Part shown: one piece after another, positions 36,282-44,626 of the stretch | Numbering within the stretch: the first letter of the stretch is position 1 | How the letters are laid out: each line of letters begins with the position of its first letter | Assembly: GCF_002197845.1 (NCBI RefSeq) | Contig: NZ_NIDE01000001.1 | Location: 186,001-250,000 of the forward strand | Reading direction: 5' to 3' | DNA length: 64,000 bases | Source: Fimbriiglobus ruber | Lineage (GTDB): Bacteria > Planctomycetota > Planctomycetia > Gemmatales > Gemmataceae | Notes under the pieces: model-generated | The model's input: only the letters and a program-made list of their open reading frames with translations | What the model was told of the DNA's origin: nothing | Database searches by the model: none | Program-made: the position numbers and the translations under genes

Positions 36282-37211
36282 ATGGCGTTACGCGAGCAAA
36301 TTGAAGCCGCGCATCGAATCGGAAAGATTTTGACGGGGGTTCCGCTCCCGGCCAGTTGGCTGATGATCGGTCGCCGGACTTCCCTCGGCGACGATAAATG
36401 CCGCCGGCTCATCGAGCGGTGGGAAGAAGGTGTGGAAGCCAAGCTAGTCGAATTGCGGGACGGCCGGTTGACGCTCTCCGCGACCGGCTGCCGATTCCAA
36501 AAACTGATCGAGGGACTGATCGCCCTGAAGACGCAATCCGCCGCCGGGCCGCAAGAGCCCTTGAACATCGAAGCCGCCCCGGAGCTTGCGGAATGGCTGC
36601 TGCCTCGGGTTTTTCCCGCGATGTTCGAGACCTATGGCGAATACGTCCGGACACAAATTCGGCCGTTCGACCCGGCCCGCGTCCGGTCCAACATTCGCGC
36701 CGGCCTGACCGATTTGGCGATCGGCTTCGCCTCGGAAGAGACCGAATCGCCGGCCGACGAGGTACTCGAAACGTCCCGGCACTGGCTCCTGATCTTCCCC
36801 GATTCGTTCGGCACCCGCCCCGAAGGGGCTTTGCTCGCAGCCTCCGACCGCGTTTTTGTCGCGCGTGGAAACACGCCCCAAATCGCTCTTGAGGCACTGA
36901 GCGCCGTTCCGGAATCCGCCTGGACGGAATGCGGTACGTTCGCGGCCGTCCGTGCCTGTGTAAGTGCCGGTCTCGGTGCGGGGTTGGTCCCGGCCATCGG
37001 GGTCGAAGCGAAAGAATATGGTGAGATGCCCCTCACGAATGTGGCCCCCGTCGGTGTGGCAATCTACCGCCCGCGAAATCTCGCCGGCCTGAGCGATCCA
37101 GCACGAACTTTTCTCACCGCGATTCGCGACGTCTTTGCGGTGACAAACCCGCCAGTTACGACGGGCGAAATGGTTTCTACCCACGCCGAAACCAACGGAG
37201 AACTCGCGTGA
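36282..37211 (+). CDS. LysR-like regulator with atypical DNA-binding half
   Basis: About 309 residues from the ATG at 36282, chosen for an upstream GAGG. The C-terminal 200 residues resemble the LysR periplasmic-binding-fold effector domain (EPLNIEAAPELAEWLLPRVF, DLAIGFASE, CVSAGLGAGLVPAI). The N-terminus has helices like a winged HTH (GDDKCRRLIERWEEG) but is not a textbook LysR HTH. It overlaps the coupling-protein gene by 4 bp, so it is the first gene of the transfer-type operon and probably controls it. Finding a LysR-like protein fused by overlap to a coupling ATPase is unusual. Confidence 0.65.
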   Translation: MALREQIEAAHRIGKILTGVPLPASWLMIGRRTSLGDDKCRRLIERWEEGVEAKLVELRDGRLTLSATGCRFQKLIEGLIALKTQSAAGPQEPLNIEAAPELAEWLLPRVFPAMFETYGEYVRTQIRPFDPARVRSNIRAGLTDLAIGFASEETESPADEVLETSRHWLLIFPDSFGTRPEGALLAASDRVFVARGNTPQIALEALSAVPESAWTECGTFAAVRACVSAGLGAGLVPAIGVEAKEYGEMPLTNVAPVGVAIYRPRNLAGLSDPARTFLTAIRDVFAVTNPPVTTGEMVSTHAETNGELA

Positions 37212-38635
37212 CCATCAACACGATCAAAGCCTGGAACCTTTTAAAGCCGCTGCTCTACTTCTCGGAGCAAGATCCGTTCACGATCGGCGACTCCTGTGAG
37301 GGGGCGTTCGTGTTCGGACAAACGGGGTCGGGTAAATCCTCCGGCATCGGCCAGAGTCTCGCCATCGCCATGCTCCGCGCGGGCTATGGAGGCTTGGTTC
37401 TGTCCGCCAAACCCGGGGAAGCCGAGACCTGGATGAAATACGCCCGCCTCACGGGACGGGAACGGGATCTGGTCATTGTGAGCCCGGAGAACCGGCACCG
37501 ATTCAACATGCTCGACTTCCTGTACAAGTCGGGCGGACGGGGGGCGGGCCTCACCGATAACGTCGTTGCCATCATCCTCGAAATGCTGCGAGTGAAAGAC
37601 CAATCGCGGGGAAGTGGAGGGGACGCCTTCTGGACCGATTCCGCACGGCAAACCTTGTCTTGCTGTATCGATTTGCTGGGGTTAGCGAAAGAAACGATCT
37701 CGTTCCCGAACATCGCCAAACTCCTGAATTCCGCCCCGACTTCTCAGGAAGAATTGGCGTCGGATGTCTGGCTGAAGAAATCTTACCTGAACGCGATCGT
37801 CGACCGGGCCACGGCGAACAAAACGCTGTCGGTCTCCCAGGAAACGGATTTGCTGGTGGCGGTGGAATATTTCCTGTCGCAGTTCCCGCGGATGGACGAC
37901 CGCACCCGGAGCAACATCCTGGCCACGGTGAATTCCTTGACGTTCGTCTTCACCCGCGGGTTACTGGTCGAGCTATTCGGTTCGACCACGAATTTCGGTC
38001 CGCAGGACACGTTCGAGAAGGGTTCGATCATCGTTCTCGACTTGCCCGTGAAGACGTTTCTTGAAGCCGGGCAGTTCGCACAGATTCTTTTCAAAACCAT
38101 CTGGCAGAAGGAGGTCGAAAGACGTGATGTGAGCCTCCACCCGCGGCCGGTAGTCATGTTTTGTGACGAATTTCAGAATTTCGTCACTCCCTATGACCCG
38201 ATCTTCCAAAGTACGGCCCGGAGTGCGCGGGTTGCGAGTGTCGCTTTGACGCAGAACATCGATTCGATCATCAGCCGTTTTCCCGCCCATACCGGCCGGG
38301 CCGAGGCCGAAGCCCTGTTCGGGAATTACAACCTCAAAGTTTTCTCCGCCCAAGACCACGTCGGCACGAATGAATGGGCAAGCAAATCGATCGGCCAGGT
38401 TTGGCAGTATGTGACCAATACGAACGCTTCCCTCGGAGCGGAGAACGGTTCCCTGTCGGCCGGGTCCAGCCAGCAACTCAAATACCTCGTCGACCCGATC
38501 GAATTCGTTCGGCTCAGGAAGGGCGGGGAATCAAACAACTGCATGGTTGACAGCATCGTGTTTCGGAGCGGCAAACCCTTTGTTGCCAGTGGCGTGAACC
38601 ACCTGCATGTGAGCCTCCCCCAAAACCTCCGGTGA
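37208..38635 (+). CDS. VirD4/TraG-like type IV coupling ATPase, soluble form
   Basis: 475 residues, GTG start in a 4-bp overlap. Walker A FGQTGSGKSSG (36-46), Walker B VVMFCDEFQNF (315-325), and conserved VLSAKPGEAETW and LTQNIDSIISRF match the coupling-protein/TraD family that feeds relaxase-DNA to a secretion channel. Usual family members carry two N-terminal transmembrane helices; this one starts almost directly at the ATPase domain. The next gene encodes a membrane protein that could supply the anchor. With the relaxase at 14647 this makes the element at least mobilisable; no VirB4 or pilus genes are in the window. Confidence 0.85.
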   Translation: MTINTIKAWNLLKPLLYFSEQDPFTIGDSCEGAFVFGQTGSGKSSGIGQSLAIAMLRAGYGGLVLSAKPGEAETWMKYARLTGRERDLVIVSPENRHRFNMLDFLYKSGGRGAGLTDNVVAIILEMLRVKDQSRGSGGDAFWTDSARQTLSCCIDLLGLAKETISFPNIAKLLNSAPTSQEELASDVWLKKSYLNAIVDRATANKTLSVSQETDLLVAVEYFLSQFPRMDDRTRSNILATVNSLTFVFTRGLLVELFGSTTNFGPQDTFEKGSIIVLDLPVKTFLEAGQFAQILFKTIWQKEVERRDVSLHPRPVVMFCDEFQNFVTPYDPIFQSTARSARVASVALTQNIDSIISRFPAHTGRAEAEALFGNYNLKVFSAQDHVGTNEWASKSIGQVWQYVTNTNASLGAENGSLSAGSSQQLKYLVDPIEFVRLRKGGESNNCMVDSIVFRSGKPFVASGVNHLHVSLPQNLR

Positions 38636-38660
38636 TGAAAGCCGGGAACGGAGAATCATC

Positions 38661-39671
38661 GTGAATAATCTTCCCCTGACGCTGCCGGGCGCACCCGCCC
38701 AGGCACCAATGGAATTCGACCTGCACCCGAATTTCTATTCCCAATTTGCACTCGGCTACCAGTTTCTTCCGCCCGGCCTCAAGACCGTCGTGTTCCTGGT
38801 GAAACTCATCGTGGAATGGTTCCTCAGCCGATTCGCGCTCCCGCTGGAGATCTGGCTCAGATCGGAGTGGGGGACTCGGGCAATCTCCCTGCTTCAACTC
38901 CTCCAGATGATCGGGTTGGGAATGATGGGCTTGGCGATCGGAAAACTCGATCTTTTTCTGGCCCTCTTCTGGTGCGGGGGAGCGGGTCTTGCGGTTTACC
39001 GCTTTTGGGAGTCGCGGAAGGCGGAAAGCACGCAAAAGCGGGCAGGCCTTCCGGTCGAACGGCATTCTTACTGGGCGGGCGAGCCGGTCTTATGGGCCCG
39101 GATCGCTCAGTATGTCGCCCGTAAGCGCTGGCGGGTCGGCAAATGGATCACTGAGGAATCGGTGGCCCGGTTCCTGGAACCGGCGACGGCACTGGTTTTC
39201 GCCCTGTTCTTCGGATGGCTTTGCCCGCTGTTCGGTTACGTGATGTGCTGTTCGGCTCTCGCTCTGCTCGTCAAGCGGCATCTGATCCACATGCGACACG
39301 TAAACATGGAGCGCGATCAGGCCGACGCCCTGGTCCTTGCTCAATACATGGGTCGGTCGCGTGGAGACCCAAAGGGCGCGTCACACATCCGTCATGTCGT
39401 CCGTCTCGCACCCGCCCCCTTTGCGCTGCCTGTCGATCCGAGGACGGTCACAAGCCGCAATGTGCCGCCCTCACCTGCTCCGGGAACCGAGTGGATCGCG
39501 GACTGGTTGCCAGAAACCAACGGGGAAGCTCCGCCGAGCCCCCCCATCCCCGTAAAGATCAAGGTCCCCTGTCCGAAATGCGGGCAGTCTTTGAAGACGT
39601 CGAGCCAAACGGCGGGCCACAAAGGAAAGTGCCCCAAGTGCGGGGAACGCTTCCTCGTCGGGAAATCGTGA
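38661..39671 (+). CDS. Membrane protein with C-terminal zinc ribbon, putative coupling-protein partner
   Basis: 336 residues, GTG start. Hydrophobic segments lie at about 40-57, 72-112 and 172-210, separated by a basic cytoplasmic loop (ESRKAESTQKRAG). The C-terminal tail has two CPKCG knuckles 18 residues apart, a zinc ribbon. It follows the ATPase gene by 25 bp. Since that ATPase lacks membrane helices, this protein is a reasonable candidate for its membrane anchor, as a split coupling protein. No family name recognised. Confidence 0.65.
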   Translation: MNNLPLTLPGAPAQAPMEFDLHPNFYSQFALGYQFLPPGLKTVVFLVKLIVEWFLSRFALPLEIWLRSEWGTRAISLLQLLQMIGLGMMGLAIGKLDLFLALFWCGGAGLAVYRFWESRKAESTQKRAGLPVERHSYWAGEPVLWARIAQYVARKRWRVGKWITEESVARFLEPATALVFALFFGWLCPLFGYVMCCSALALLVKRHLIHMRHVNMERDQADALVLAQYMGRSRGDPKGASHIRHVVRLAPAPFALPVDPRTVTSRNVPPSPAPGTEWIADWLPETNGEAPPSPPIPVKIKVPCPKCGQSLKTSSQTAGHKGKCPKCGERFLVGKS

Positions 39672-39731
39672 CGCTTAGCCCTACCAACGCAGCACGGGAT
39701 TTCTTTGTCCTGAATTCTTGAGGGAGAAGTG

Positions 39732-40229
39732 ATGAATGAAGCAGCCAAGCGCGTGGAGTCTGATTCGCCGGCCCTCCAAACGGCCAAGGCGAAAGCAGAC
39801 GAACTCCGGGCGATCGCCCAGGATCTGAAACGGTCCAACATCGGACTGCCTAAAGAAGTACCCCTCCAACAGCTCGGGAATATTGCCCCAGCACCGACGA
39901 TCGGGGGGACGAACCAAGAATCCCCCGCGTCCCGAGAAAAGTTGATCGAGAAGCCGGGTACAACACGCGACTTACCGGCCGCCGGATTCGGTGCTTCCGC
40001 TCCCGGTGACAAGCAACCAGTTGCGAACGCGGAAAAACAACACAATGTCGAAGGTGTGGGTAGGGATCTTCGCCAGAGCCAGGATCGAGAAACGGGGTCA
40101 GGTTCCGTGATCGAAAAGGTCAAAGAGATCAAAGGCATCACCCAGAAAGAAAGTCCGGGCGCGGACGCCGGGGCTCTAAAACCCACCCCGACGCCCAAAT
40201 TACCCGATAAAGGCAGCCGAGAACGGTAG
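39732..40229 (+). CDS. Hydrophilic disordered hypothetical protein
   Basis: 165 residues after GGGAGAAG. Rich in Ala, Pro, Lys, Asp and Gly with repeated short charged segments; no folded domain or membrane helix is evident. Same strand and operon as the coupling ATPase. Function unknown. Confidence 0.6.
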   Translation: MNEAAKRVESDSPALQTAKAKADELRAIAQDLKRSNIGLPKEVPLQQLGNIAPAPTIGGTNQESPASREKLIEKPGTTRDLPAAGFGASAPGDKQPVANAEKQHNVEGVGRDLRQSQDRETGSGSVIEKVKEIKGITQKESPGADAGALKPTPTPKLPDKGSRER

Positions 40230-40321
40230 CCATTCGACCACCCGGTCACGCGGTTTTTGGGGGATCAAAACTGCGTGATTAACAGTCGATCCTCAACTCA
40301 TTTACACGCGAAGGAGAACGA

Positions 40322-40594
40322 ATGCGAGCCGAAACGACCTGGGCCAGGCTTCTGGCGGTGATTCTGGTGGCGGCCGGTATTTCGTTGCAGAGCTTGGTCT
40401 GGGCCTGCGAAATCGATCCGTGGGGTTTGGCAACCCGCTTGCTTCCGGCCGAAGGGGGTCCGATCCTCATCGCCTATTACGGACGGTTTCTGTGCCAAGC
40501 GATCGTGATGTTGACCCTCTTCCTAATTGCGGCCGTGATCGCGGACGCTCCCGAGGTCCGGCCGGCCGAGCGAAGGAGTTTTGCTCGGAATTGA
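40322..40594 (+). CDS. Small two-helix membrane protein
   Basis: 90 residues with a strong AAGGAGA site. Two hydrophobic helices: LLAVILVAAGISLQSLVWA and AIVMLTLFLIAAVIA, joined by a short loop. Last gene of the operon that starts at 36282. The size and topology are like small inner-membrane components of transfer systems, but no family is recognised. Confidence 0.65.
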   Translation: MRAETTWARLLAVILVAAGISLQSLVWACEIDPWGLATRLLPAEGGPILIAYYGRFLCQAIVMLTLFLIAAVIADAPEVRPAERRSFARN

Positions 40595-40690
40595 CGGGCC
40601 ACCAGGGCCACGACTGGAAACGATGTGGAGGGGTGCAAAAGGCACTCCTCCCGGTTCCGGGACGGACGGGCCTTCGGAAATGTCCCAACT

Positions 40691-41068
40691 TCAGGCTTTC
40701 AGAATCGGAATGCCGTATTTGACGAGCATTTTGTCAGCGGTTACGAGTGTGAGTTCCTCGGCCTTCGCTTGAGCGACCAACATGCGGTCGAATGGGTCTT
40801 TGTGGATGGCAGGAAGTTCTTGGACGGCGAGGGCGTGGTCGTAGGTCAAGGAGAGCATCGAGAAATGCGACGCCGCGATAGCGGGTGCCAGAGGTTTTCC
40901 GACGTGAAGTTTCCCCAAAGATTGTTTGATGGCAATTTCGACGATTGAGATTGAAGAGACATAGACGGATCGGGTCGGATCGGTCATCGCGGCCCGGGCA
41001 TCCGGACTCAAAATTTCCGGATTATCGAGCCACCACAAAAGCGTGTGGGTATCGAGTAGGACGGTCAC
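40691..41068 (-). CDS. PIN-domain toxin, VapC-like
   Basis: 125 residues. Acidic residues of a PIN nuclease are visible: LLDTHTLLWW, SSISIVEIAIK, DPFDRMLVAQA and TADKML. VapC-type toxins cut tRNA or rRNA when their antitoxin is lost. It overlaps the antitoxin gene by 4 bp. The pair probably stabilises the element. Complete in length. Confidence 0.93.
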   Translation of the reverse strand: MTVLLDTHTLLWWLDNPEILSPDARAAMTDPTRSVYVSSISIVEIAIKQSLGKLHVGKPLAPAIAASHFSMLSLTYDHALAVQELPAIHKDPFDRMLVAQAKAEELTLVTADKMLVKYGIPILKA

Positions 41069-41334
41069 GGCCGGCGATCCGGTGGAAAGATGTCGCCCTC
41101 ATAGAACAGCCGTTCGATTTCGGGATCGGGCGCGTCGAAGTCAGGGGCCATCCAAATCTGCCCTTTTAACTGCCCTCCCTGCCTGGGTTGGAGCGGTGAA
41201 AGAGCCGAGTCGTAAGCGCACAGAACCGCAATCGGTTTACCATTGCGTCCGATGACGACAGGTTTGCCCCCCTCGACCTCTTGGAGCAGTTTCGAGAAAT
41301 GCGTCTTGGCTTCGTGGATATTTATAATGTCCAT
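41065..41334 (-). CDS. Phd/YefM-type antitoxin
   Basis: 89 residues. The N-terminal DNA-binding half reads INIHEAKTHFSKLLQEVEGG, then VVIGRNGKPIAVL, as in prevent-host-death antitoxins. The C-terminal tail (DPEIERLFYEGD) would wrap the PIN toxin encoded downstream. An IS5-family copy sits 32 bp upstream of the start and may have replaced or altered its promoter. Confidence 0.92.
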   Translation of the reverse strand: MDIINIHEAKTHFSKLLQEVEGGKPVVIGRNGKPIAVLCAYDSALSPLQPRQGGQLKGQIWMAPDFDAPDPEIERLFYEGDIFPPDRRP

Positions 41335-41366
41335 ATGATAGATGCGCTAATAATTAAACTAGCTTA

Positions 41367-42317
41367 GAGCCTGTCCGGGAAGACTATTTTGATGCAACTC
41401 TATATTTAAACGGGGGATAACGCTCTTGTGGATCCATGCGATTGAGGATCAGCTGGATTGACCGCACACGAATCATGGATTCGCTGGAACTATTCAGTCG
41501 CTCATAATTACGACTTAACCGCCGGGCCCGCCCGAGCCACCCGAACGTCCGCTCGACGACCCACCGCTTGGGTAACAGGGTGAACCCCTTTACCCCGTCC
41601 GGTCGGCGGACGATGACGAGTTCCCATCCGAGTTCCGGGTGGCCGTCTTTCCACCCGTTCAGGGCATGGTTGTGGTACTTCCCGTCGGCCCACACGACCT
41701 TCAATCGCGGGTACGCGTCACGGTCCAACCCTTCGAGTACGGTCGGGGCCGCGGCCGCGTCGTCGACGTGCCCGGCGGTCACCGCCACGACCATCAGCAG
41801 GCCCAGCGTATCGACCACGATCGACCGCTTCCGGCCCTGGATTTTCTTGCCCGCATCGTACCCGTTCCCGCCCGCGTGTTCGGTCCCTTTGACCGACTGG
41901 CTGTCGATGCTCGCGGCACTCGGGGTCCGCTCGTGACTCGGGGCGTGGACTTCCCGATACCCCTCCCGGAGGACATCCAGGAGTTCTTGCCAGGTGCCAT
42001 CGTCCCGCCACTGGGCGAAGTATTCGTACACCGTACTCTTGGCCGGGAAGTCGTGCGGGAGCATCGACCACTGACACCCCGACCGGTTCACGTACACGAT
42101 CGCGTTCAGCACCTCCCGGAGGTCCACCGACCGGGGGCGTCCTCCGGGTCGGGCGGCCGGCAGGACGACCTGGATGATCTCCCATTGGAGGTCGGTCAAA
42201 TCGGTCGGATACGGTTTGCGAACGGTCGCATCCATGACTTCGCTCCTCGAGTACGAAGGAGCGACTAACTTACAAGAGACGCACAACTTACAGCAAGGTC
42301 ACTTTTCGGACAGCCTC
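41367..42317 (-). mobile_element. IS5-family insertion sequence, copy 2
   Basis: 951 bp, same ends as copy 1, flanked by TTA at 41364-41366 and 42318-42320. It lies inverted relative to copy 1. The 15-kb segment between the copies includes both STAND-type genes and the transfer operon, but each copy has its own target duplication, so they look like separate insertions rather than one composite transposon. Confidence 0.93.
41384..42235 (-). CDS. IS5-family DDE transposase (copy 2)
   Basis: 283 residues, identical to the product of copy 1 at 25134, with the same DDE residues and start (ATG at 42235 after GAGGAG). Intact. Confidence 0.94.
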   Translation of the reverse strand: MDATVRKPYPTDLTDLQWEIIQVVLPAARPGGRPRSVDLREVLNAIVYVNRSGCQWSMLPHDFPAKSTVYEYFAQWRDDGTWQELLDVLREGYREVHAPSHERTPSAASIDSQSVKGTEHAGGNGYDAGKKIQGRKRSIVVDTLGLLMVVAVTAGHVDDAAAAPTVLEGLDRDAYPRLKVVWADGKYHNHALNGWKDGHPELGWELVIVRRPDGVKGFTLLPKRWVVERTFGWLGRARRLSRNYERLNSSSESMIRVRSIQLILNRMDPQERYPPFKYRVASK

Positions 42318-42483
42318 TTAGTCTATATTTTCGATTGTGTCAACAATTATGGTTAATGCTGAATAACATCCTTTATTCGGCACTAAGTTAAAACATGCGA
42401 CCAAAGGGAGAAACTGGTCGATTCACGAGTCATCGATCGGAAACGCGGAATCCGACCGATGTACCTTCTATCCGACGGTATCG

Positions 42484-42768
42484 ATGAATTCCTCCCCAAG
42501 TCCTGACTCCCTTCCCGACATTTCTCCCGATCAGTTCGAGCGCGTGTTAGCTCTTGTCGCGGCAATCGCCAAAAGCGCCCCCGGGAAAACCGAACCCAAA
42601 TACTTAACTGTCGAGGATGCGGCCGCATACTGCCGGGTCGCAGTTCAAACGATTTACAACAATCGAAGGTACATCGAGCGGATGCCGGGAGTGCGGAAGC
42701 TCCTATTCACCAGGGAAGCCCTTGATGCCTGGTTGGCAAATCGAAAGAACCGCCGCCGGGCGAAATAA
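42484..42768 (+). CDS. Excisionase-like helix-turn-helix protein
   Basis: 94 residues. The second half is a MerR/Xis-type winged helix: YLTVEDAAAYCRVAVQTIYN, then the wing VRKLLFTREALDAWL and a basic tail. Placed 117 bp upstream of the integrase on the same strand, the usual place for a recombination directionality factor. It would bend DNA at the attachment site to favour excision. Confidence 0.82.
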   Translation: MNSSPSPDSLPDISPDQFERVLALVAAIAKSAPGKTEPKYLTVEDAAAYCRVAVQTIYNNRRYIERMPGVRKLLFTREALDAWLANRKNRRRAK

Positions 42769-42885
42769 CTGCAAACGTCGTGAGTCAGGGCGAATATCAC
42801 TTTTTCCTCCTATGGGCTTGAGTTTGTCGTTCACGGTGCGAATAATGGGGCGAAAACCTTTGGTTCGACCCCACGAGATACAGCA

Positions 42886-44127
42886 ATGGGACGGCAAGCC
42901 AAATTCACCTTTCCTTTACAGGATGGGCGACAAGTCGGAGCCAGTTTCAAAGTCAGAGGCGGATATCTCCGTGTCCAGTTTCCGCACCCTTCCGAAGCCG
43001 GAAAGTACGTCGAAGCCAGCACCGGTATCGAGGTGCCCAAGGGTTGGGTGAAGAGCCGTAACCCTCCCAACGATGTGTTCACCGCAGCGGCAAAGATCAT
43101 TCTCAAAGTCTACAGCCCGACACTTCCGGCGAAAGTCCGCTCCCCAAGTTGGGACAAGGTGATAACGGAGCTTCCAGCTGCCGCGAGCCTGCGCGATAAA
43201 TCCCTCGAAACCTATCTCAGTATCATTCGGATTTTCAGAACGTATGTGTCCGAGTCCAAGGGACCGGGTGATGTCACGGTCGAGATTGCGAAGAGTTTCC
43301 GCTTCCAGTACGGCAAGGAGAGTTTCAAGAGGTCAAAGAAGTCGACCGCAAAAACCTACGAACGATCAGCTAAAACAATTGAAAATGCTGTTCGCCGGCT
43401 GCATGGTCTGTGGAATCATTTGAAGAATATCGGGTATGTGGAATCGAACCCGTGGGATTCGGTGCCGCGCCCTACAGTGCCAAAGAAGCTCGTCCGTATC
43501 CCGACCGAGGACACGTTCGATGCCTTCACTTGTTGGCTAAAGGAACGGTATCCGAGCTGGGAATTGCCGTCATTGTTCGTTTTGGTCAAAGCGATGGCAG
43601 GTTGCCGGTCGATGGATCTTTGTTCGGTCAAGTCGCATCAACTCCGAGACGGAATCCTGTGCATTGAGCCCGGTCAGGACAAAACCCACCGCCAGCGGAT
43701 AATCCCACTTCCCCCGGATGTATTCCGGAAGCTAGATGCCCTCAAAGGGCCGACCTACCTTTGGGAGTCCTACATCGAGGATGCGAAGAAATATCGGCCG
43801 GGTTCGCGGAACCGATCCGACTTCCAACCCCGGACCCTTTTTTGGGCAATCAACAACATATTCCGCGAGTGGAACGAGGCGCACCCCGACAGGAAGTTAA
43901 AACCGCACGACCTCCGCAAGCGGGCCATTACTCTTACCACACTAGCTACCCAATCGGTGGACCAAACGGCCGAGGCCATTGGCATCGATCCCGCGACTGC
44001 GAGGCGCTACTACGTGGATGCGAAGACGGCGTTCGACGGACAGGAGTTGTTAAAGCGGATGGCGACCATCCTGCGGCCGCAAAGGGATACTGCCCCAGAA
44101 TTGGGCCAGTCAGACACACCGAAGTAA
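42886..44127 (+). CDS. int: Tyrosine integrase of the integrative element
   Basis: 413 residues. The N-terminal 100 residues are a beta-rich arm-binding-like domain, then a helical core-binding domain (SLETYLSIIRIFRTYV). Catalytic residues: Arg in MAGCRSMDL, His-x-x-Arg in LKPHDLRKRAI and Tyr in TARRYYVDAK. The second His of the usual pattern is not obvious. The gene ends 86 bp from the 3' end of the tRNA-Arg gene, pointing at it, which is the arrangement of integrases that use a tRNA 3' end as attachment site. Confidence 0.88.
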   Translation: MGRQAKFTFPLQDGRQVGASFKVRGGYLRVQFPHPSEAGKYVEASTGIEVPKGWVKSRNPPNDVFTAAAKIILKVYSPTLPAKVRSPSWDKVITELPAAASLRDKSLETYLSIIRIFRTYVSESKGPGDVTVEIAKSFRFQYGKESFKRSKKSTAKTYERSAKTIENAVRRLHGLWNHLKNIGYVESNPWDSVPRPTVPKKLVRIPTEDTFDAFTCWLKERYPSWELPSLFVLVKAMAGCRSMDLCSVKSHQLRDGILCIEPGQDKTHRQRIIPLPPDVFRKLDALKGPTYLWESYIEDAKKYRPGSRNRSDFQPRTLFWAINNIFREWNEAHPDRKLKPHDLRKRAITLTTLATQSVDQTAEAIGIDPATARRYYVDAKTAFDGQELLKRMATILRPQRDTAPELGQSDTPK

Positions 44128-44213
44128 CTTTTTCTGGGGCGATTCTAGGGCGGTCAAAAGTGAGGCATTATAGCCCGTCGACATAACTTGCTATCTTTTA
44201 GGAACTTATCGAT

Positions 44214-44287
44214 TGCGCTCGGAGGGAGTCGAACCCCCAACCTACGGTTCCGAAGACCGTTGCTCTATCCAGTTGAGCTACGAGCGC
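44214..44287 (-). tRNA. tRNA-Arg (anticodon TCG)
   Basis: Minus-strand cloverleaf: acceptor GCGCTCG / CGAGCGC, D-arm GCTC...GAGC, anticodon stem ACGGT / ACCGT with loop CTTCGGA (anticodon TCG), variable loop AGGTT and T-arm with TTCGACT. The discriminator base is A and no CCA is encoded. Its 3' end faces the integrase, making it the likely attB. Confidence 0.97.
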
Positions 44288-44429
44288 GCCGGCAGCAGCA
44301 TTGAAAGTCTAGAGAACGCTACCCGACCCCGCAAGGGATACTGCCGACTCCGGCAATAAGGCCGTCGAGATTTCACCGGGCCGGGACAGCCGATTCAGGC
44401 GTCGTACTTCATTCCATTGGCGTTGGTGA
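44288..44429. other. tRNA upstream region
   Basis: Short region that must contain the tRNA promoter; no clear boxes were picked out. Confidence 0.35.
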
Positions 44430-44561
44430 GCCGCCGTGTCGACCTGCGGCGAACTCGGCTGAGGAGGCATGGGTATCGTTTACCTGACCGAACACCGCCT
44501 GATGTACCTACTGGCTACCGGCGGGATGCGCGATCGTTCCGAAAACGAGCGGGCGAAGCAC
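44430..44561 (+). pseudogene. Serine/threonine protein kinase glycine-loop remnant
   Basis: One frame reads GELG, a TGA stop, then GGMGIVYLTEHRLM, which matches the glycine-rich loop of bacterial Ser/Thr kinases (GxGGMGxVY) with the usual Arg codon CGA changed to TGA. After about 15 codons similarity is lost and the IS3-family element begins. Without the catalytic loop this is only a scrap of a kinase gene. Confidence 0.4.
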
Positions 44562-44626
44562 TATAGTGGACCCCGAAAACTAGACCGCCAGTTAAGATAC
44601 ACTGGCGGCTTTTCGAGGGTATCTGG

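Noticed and set aside
25052-42317. Composite transposon formed by the two IS5 copies
   Set aside because: Each copy has its own TTA duplication and copy 1 splits a gene whose frame is restored by removing that copy alone, so they inserted separately.
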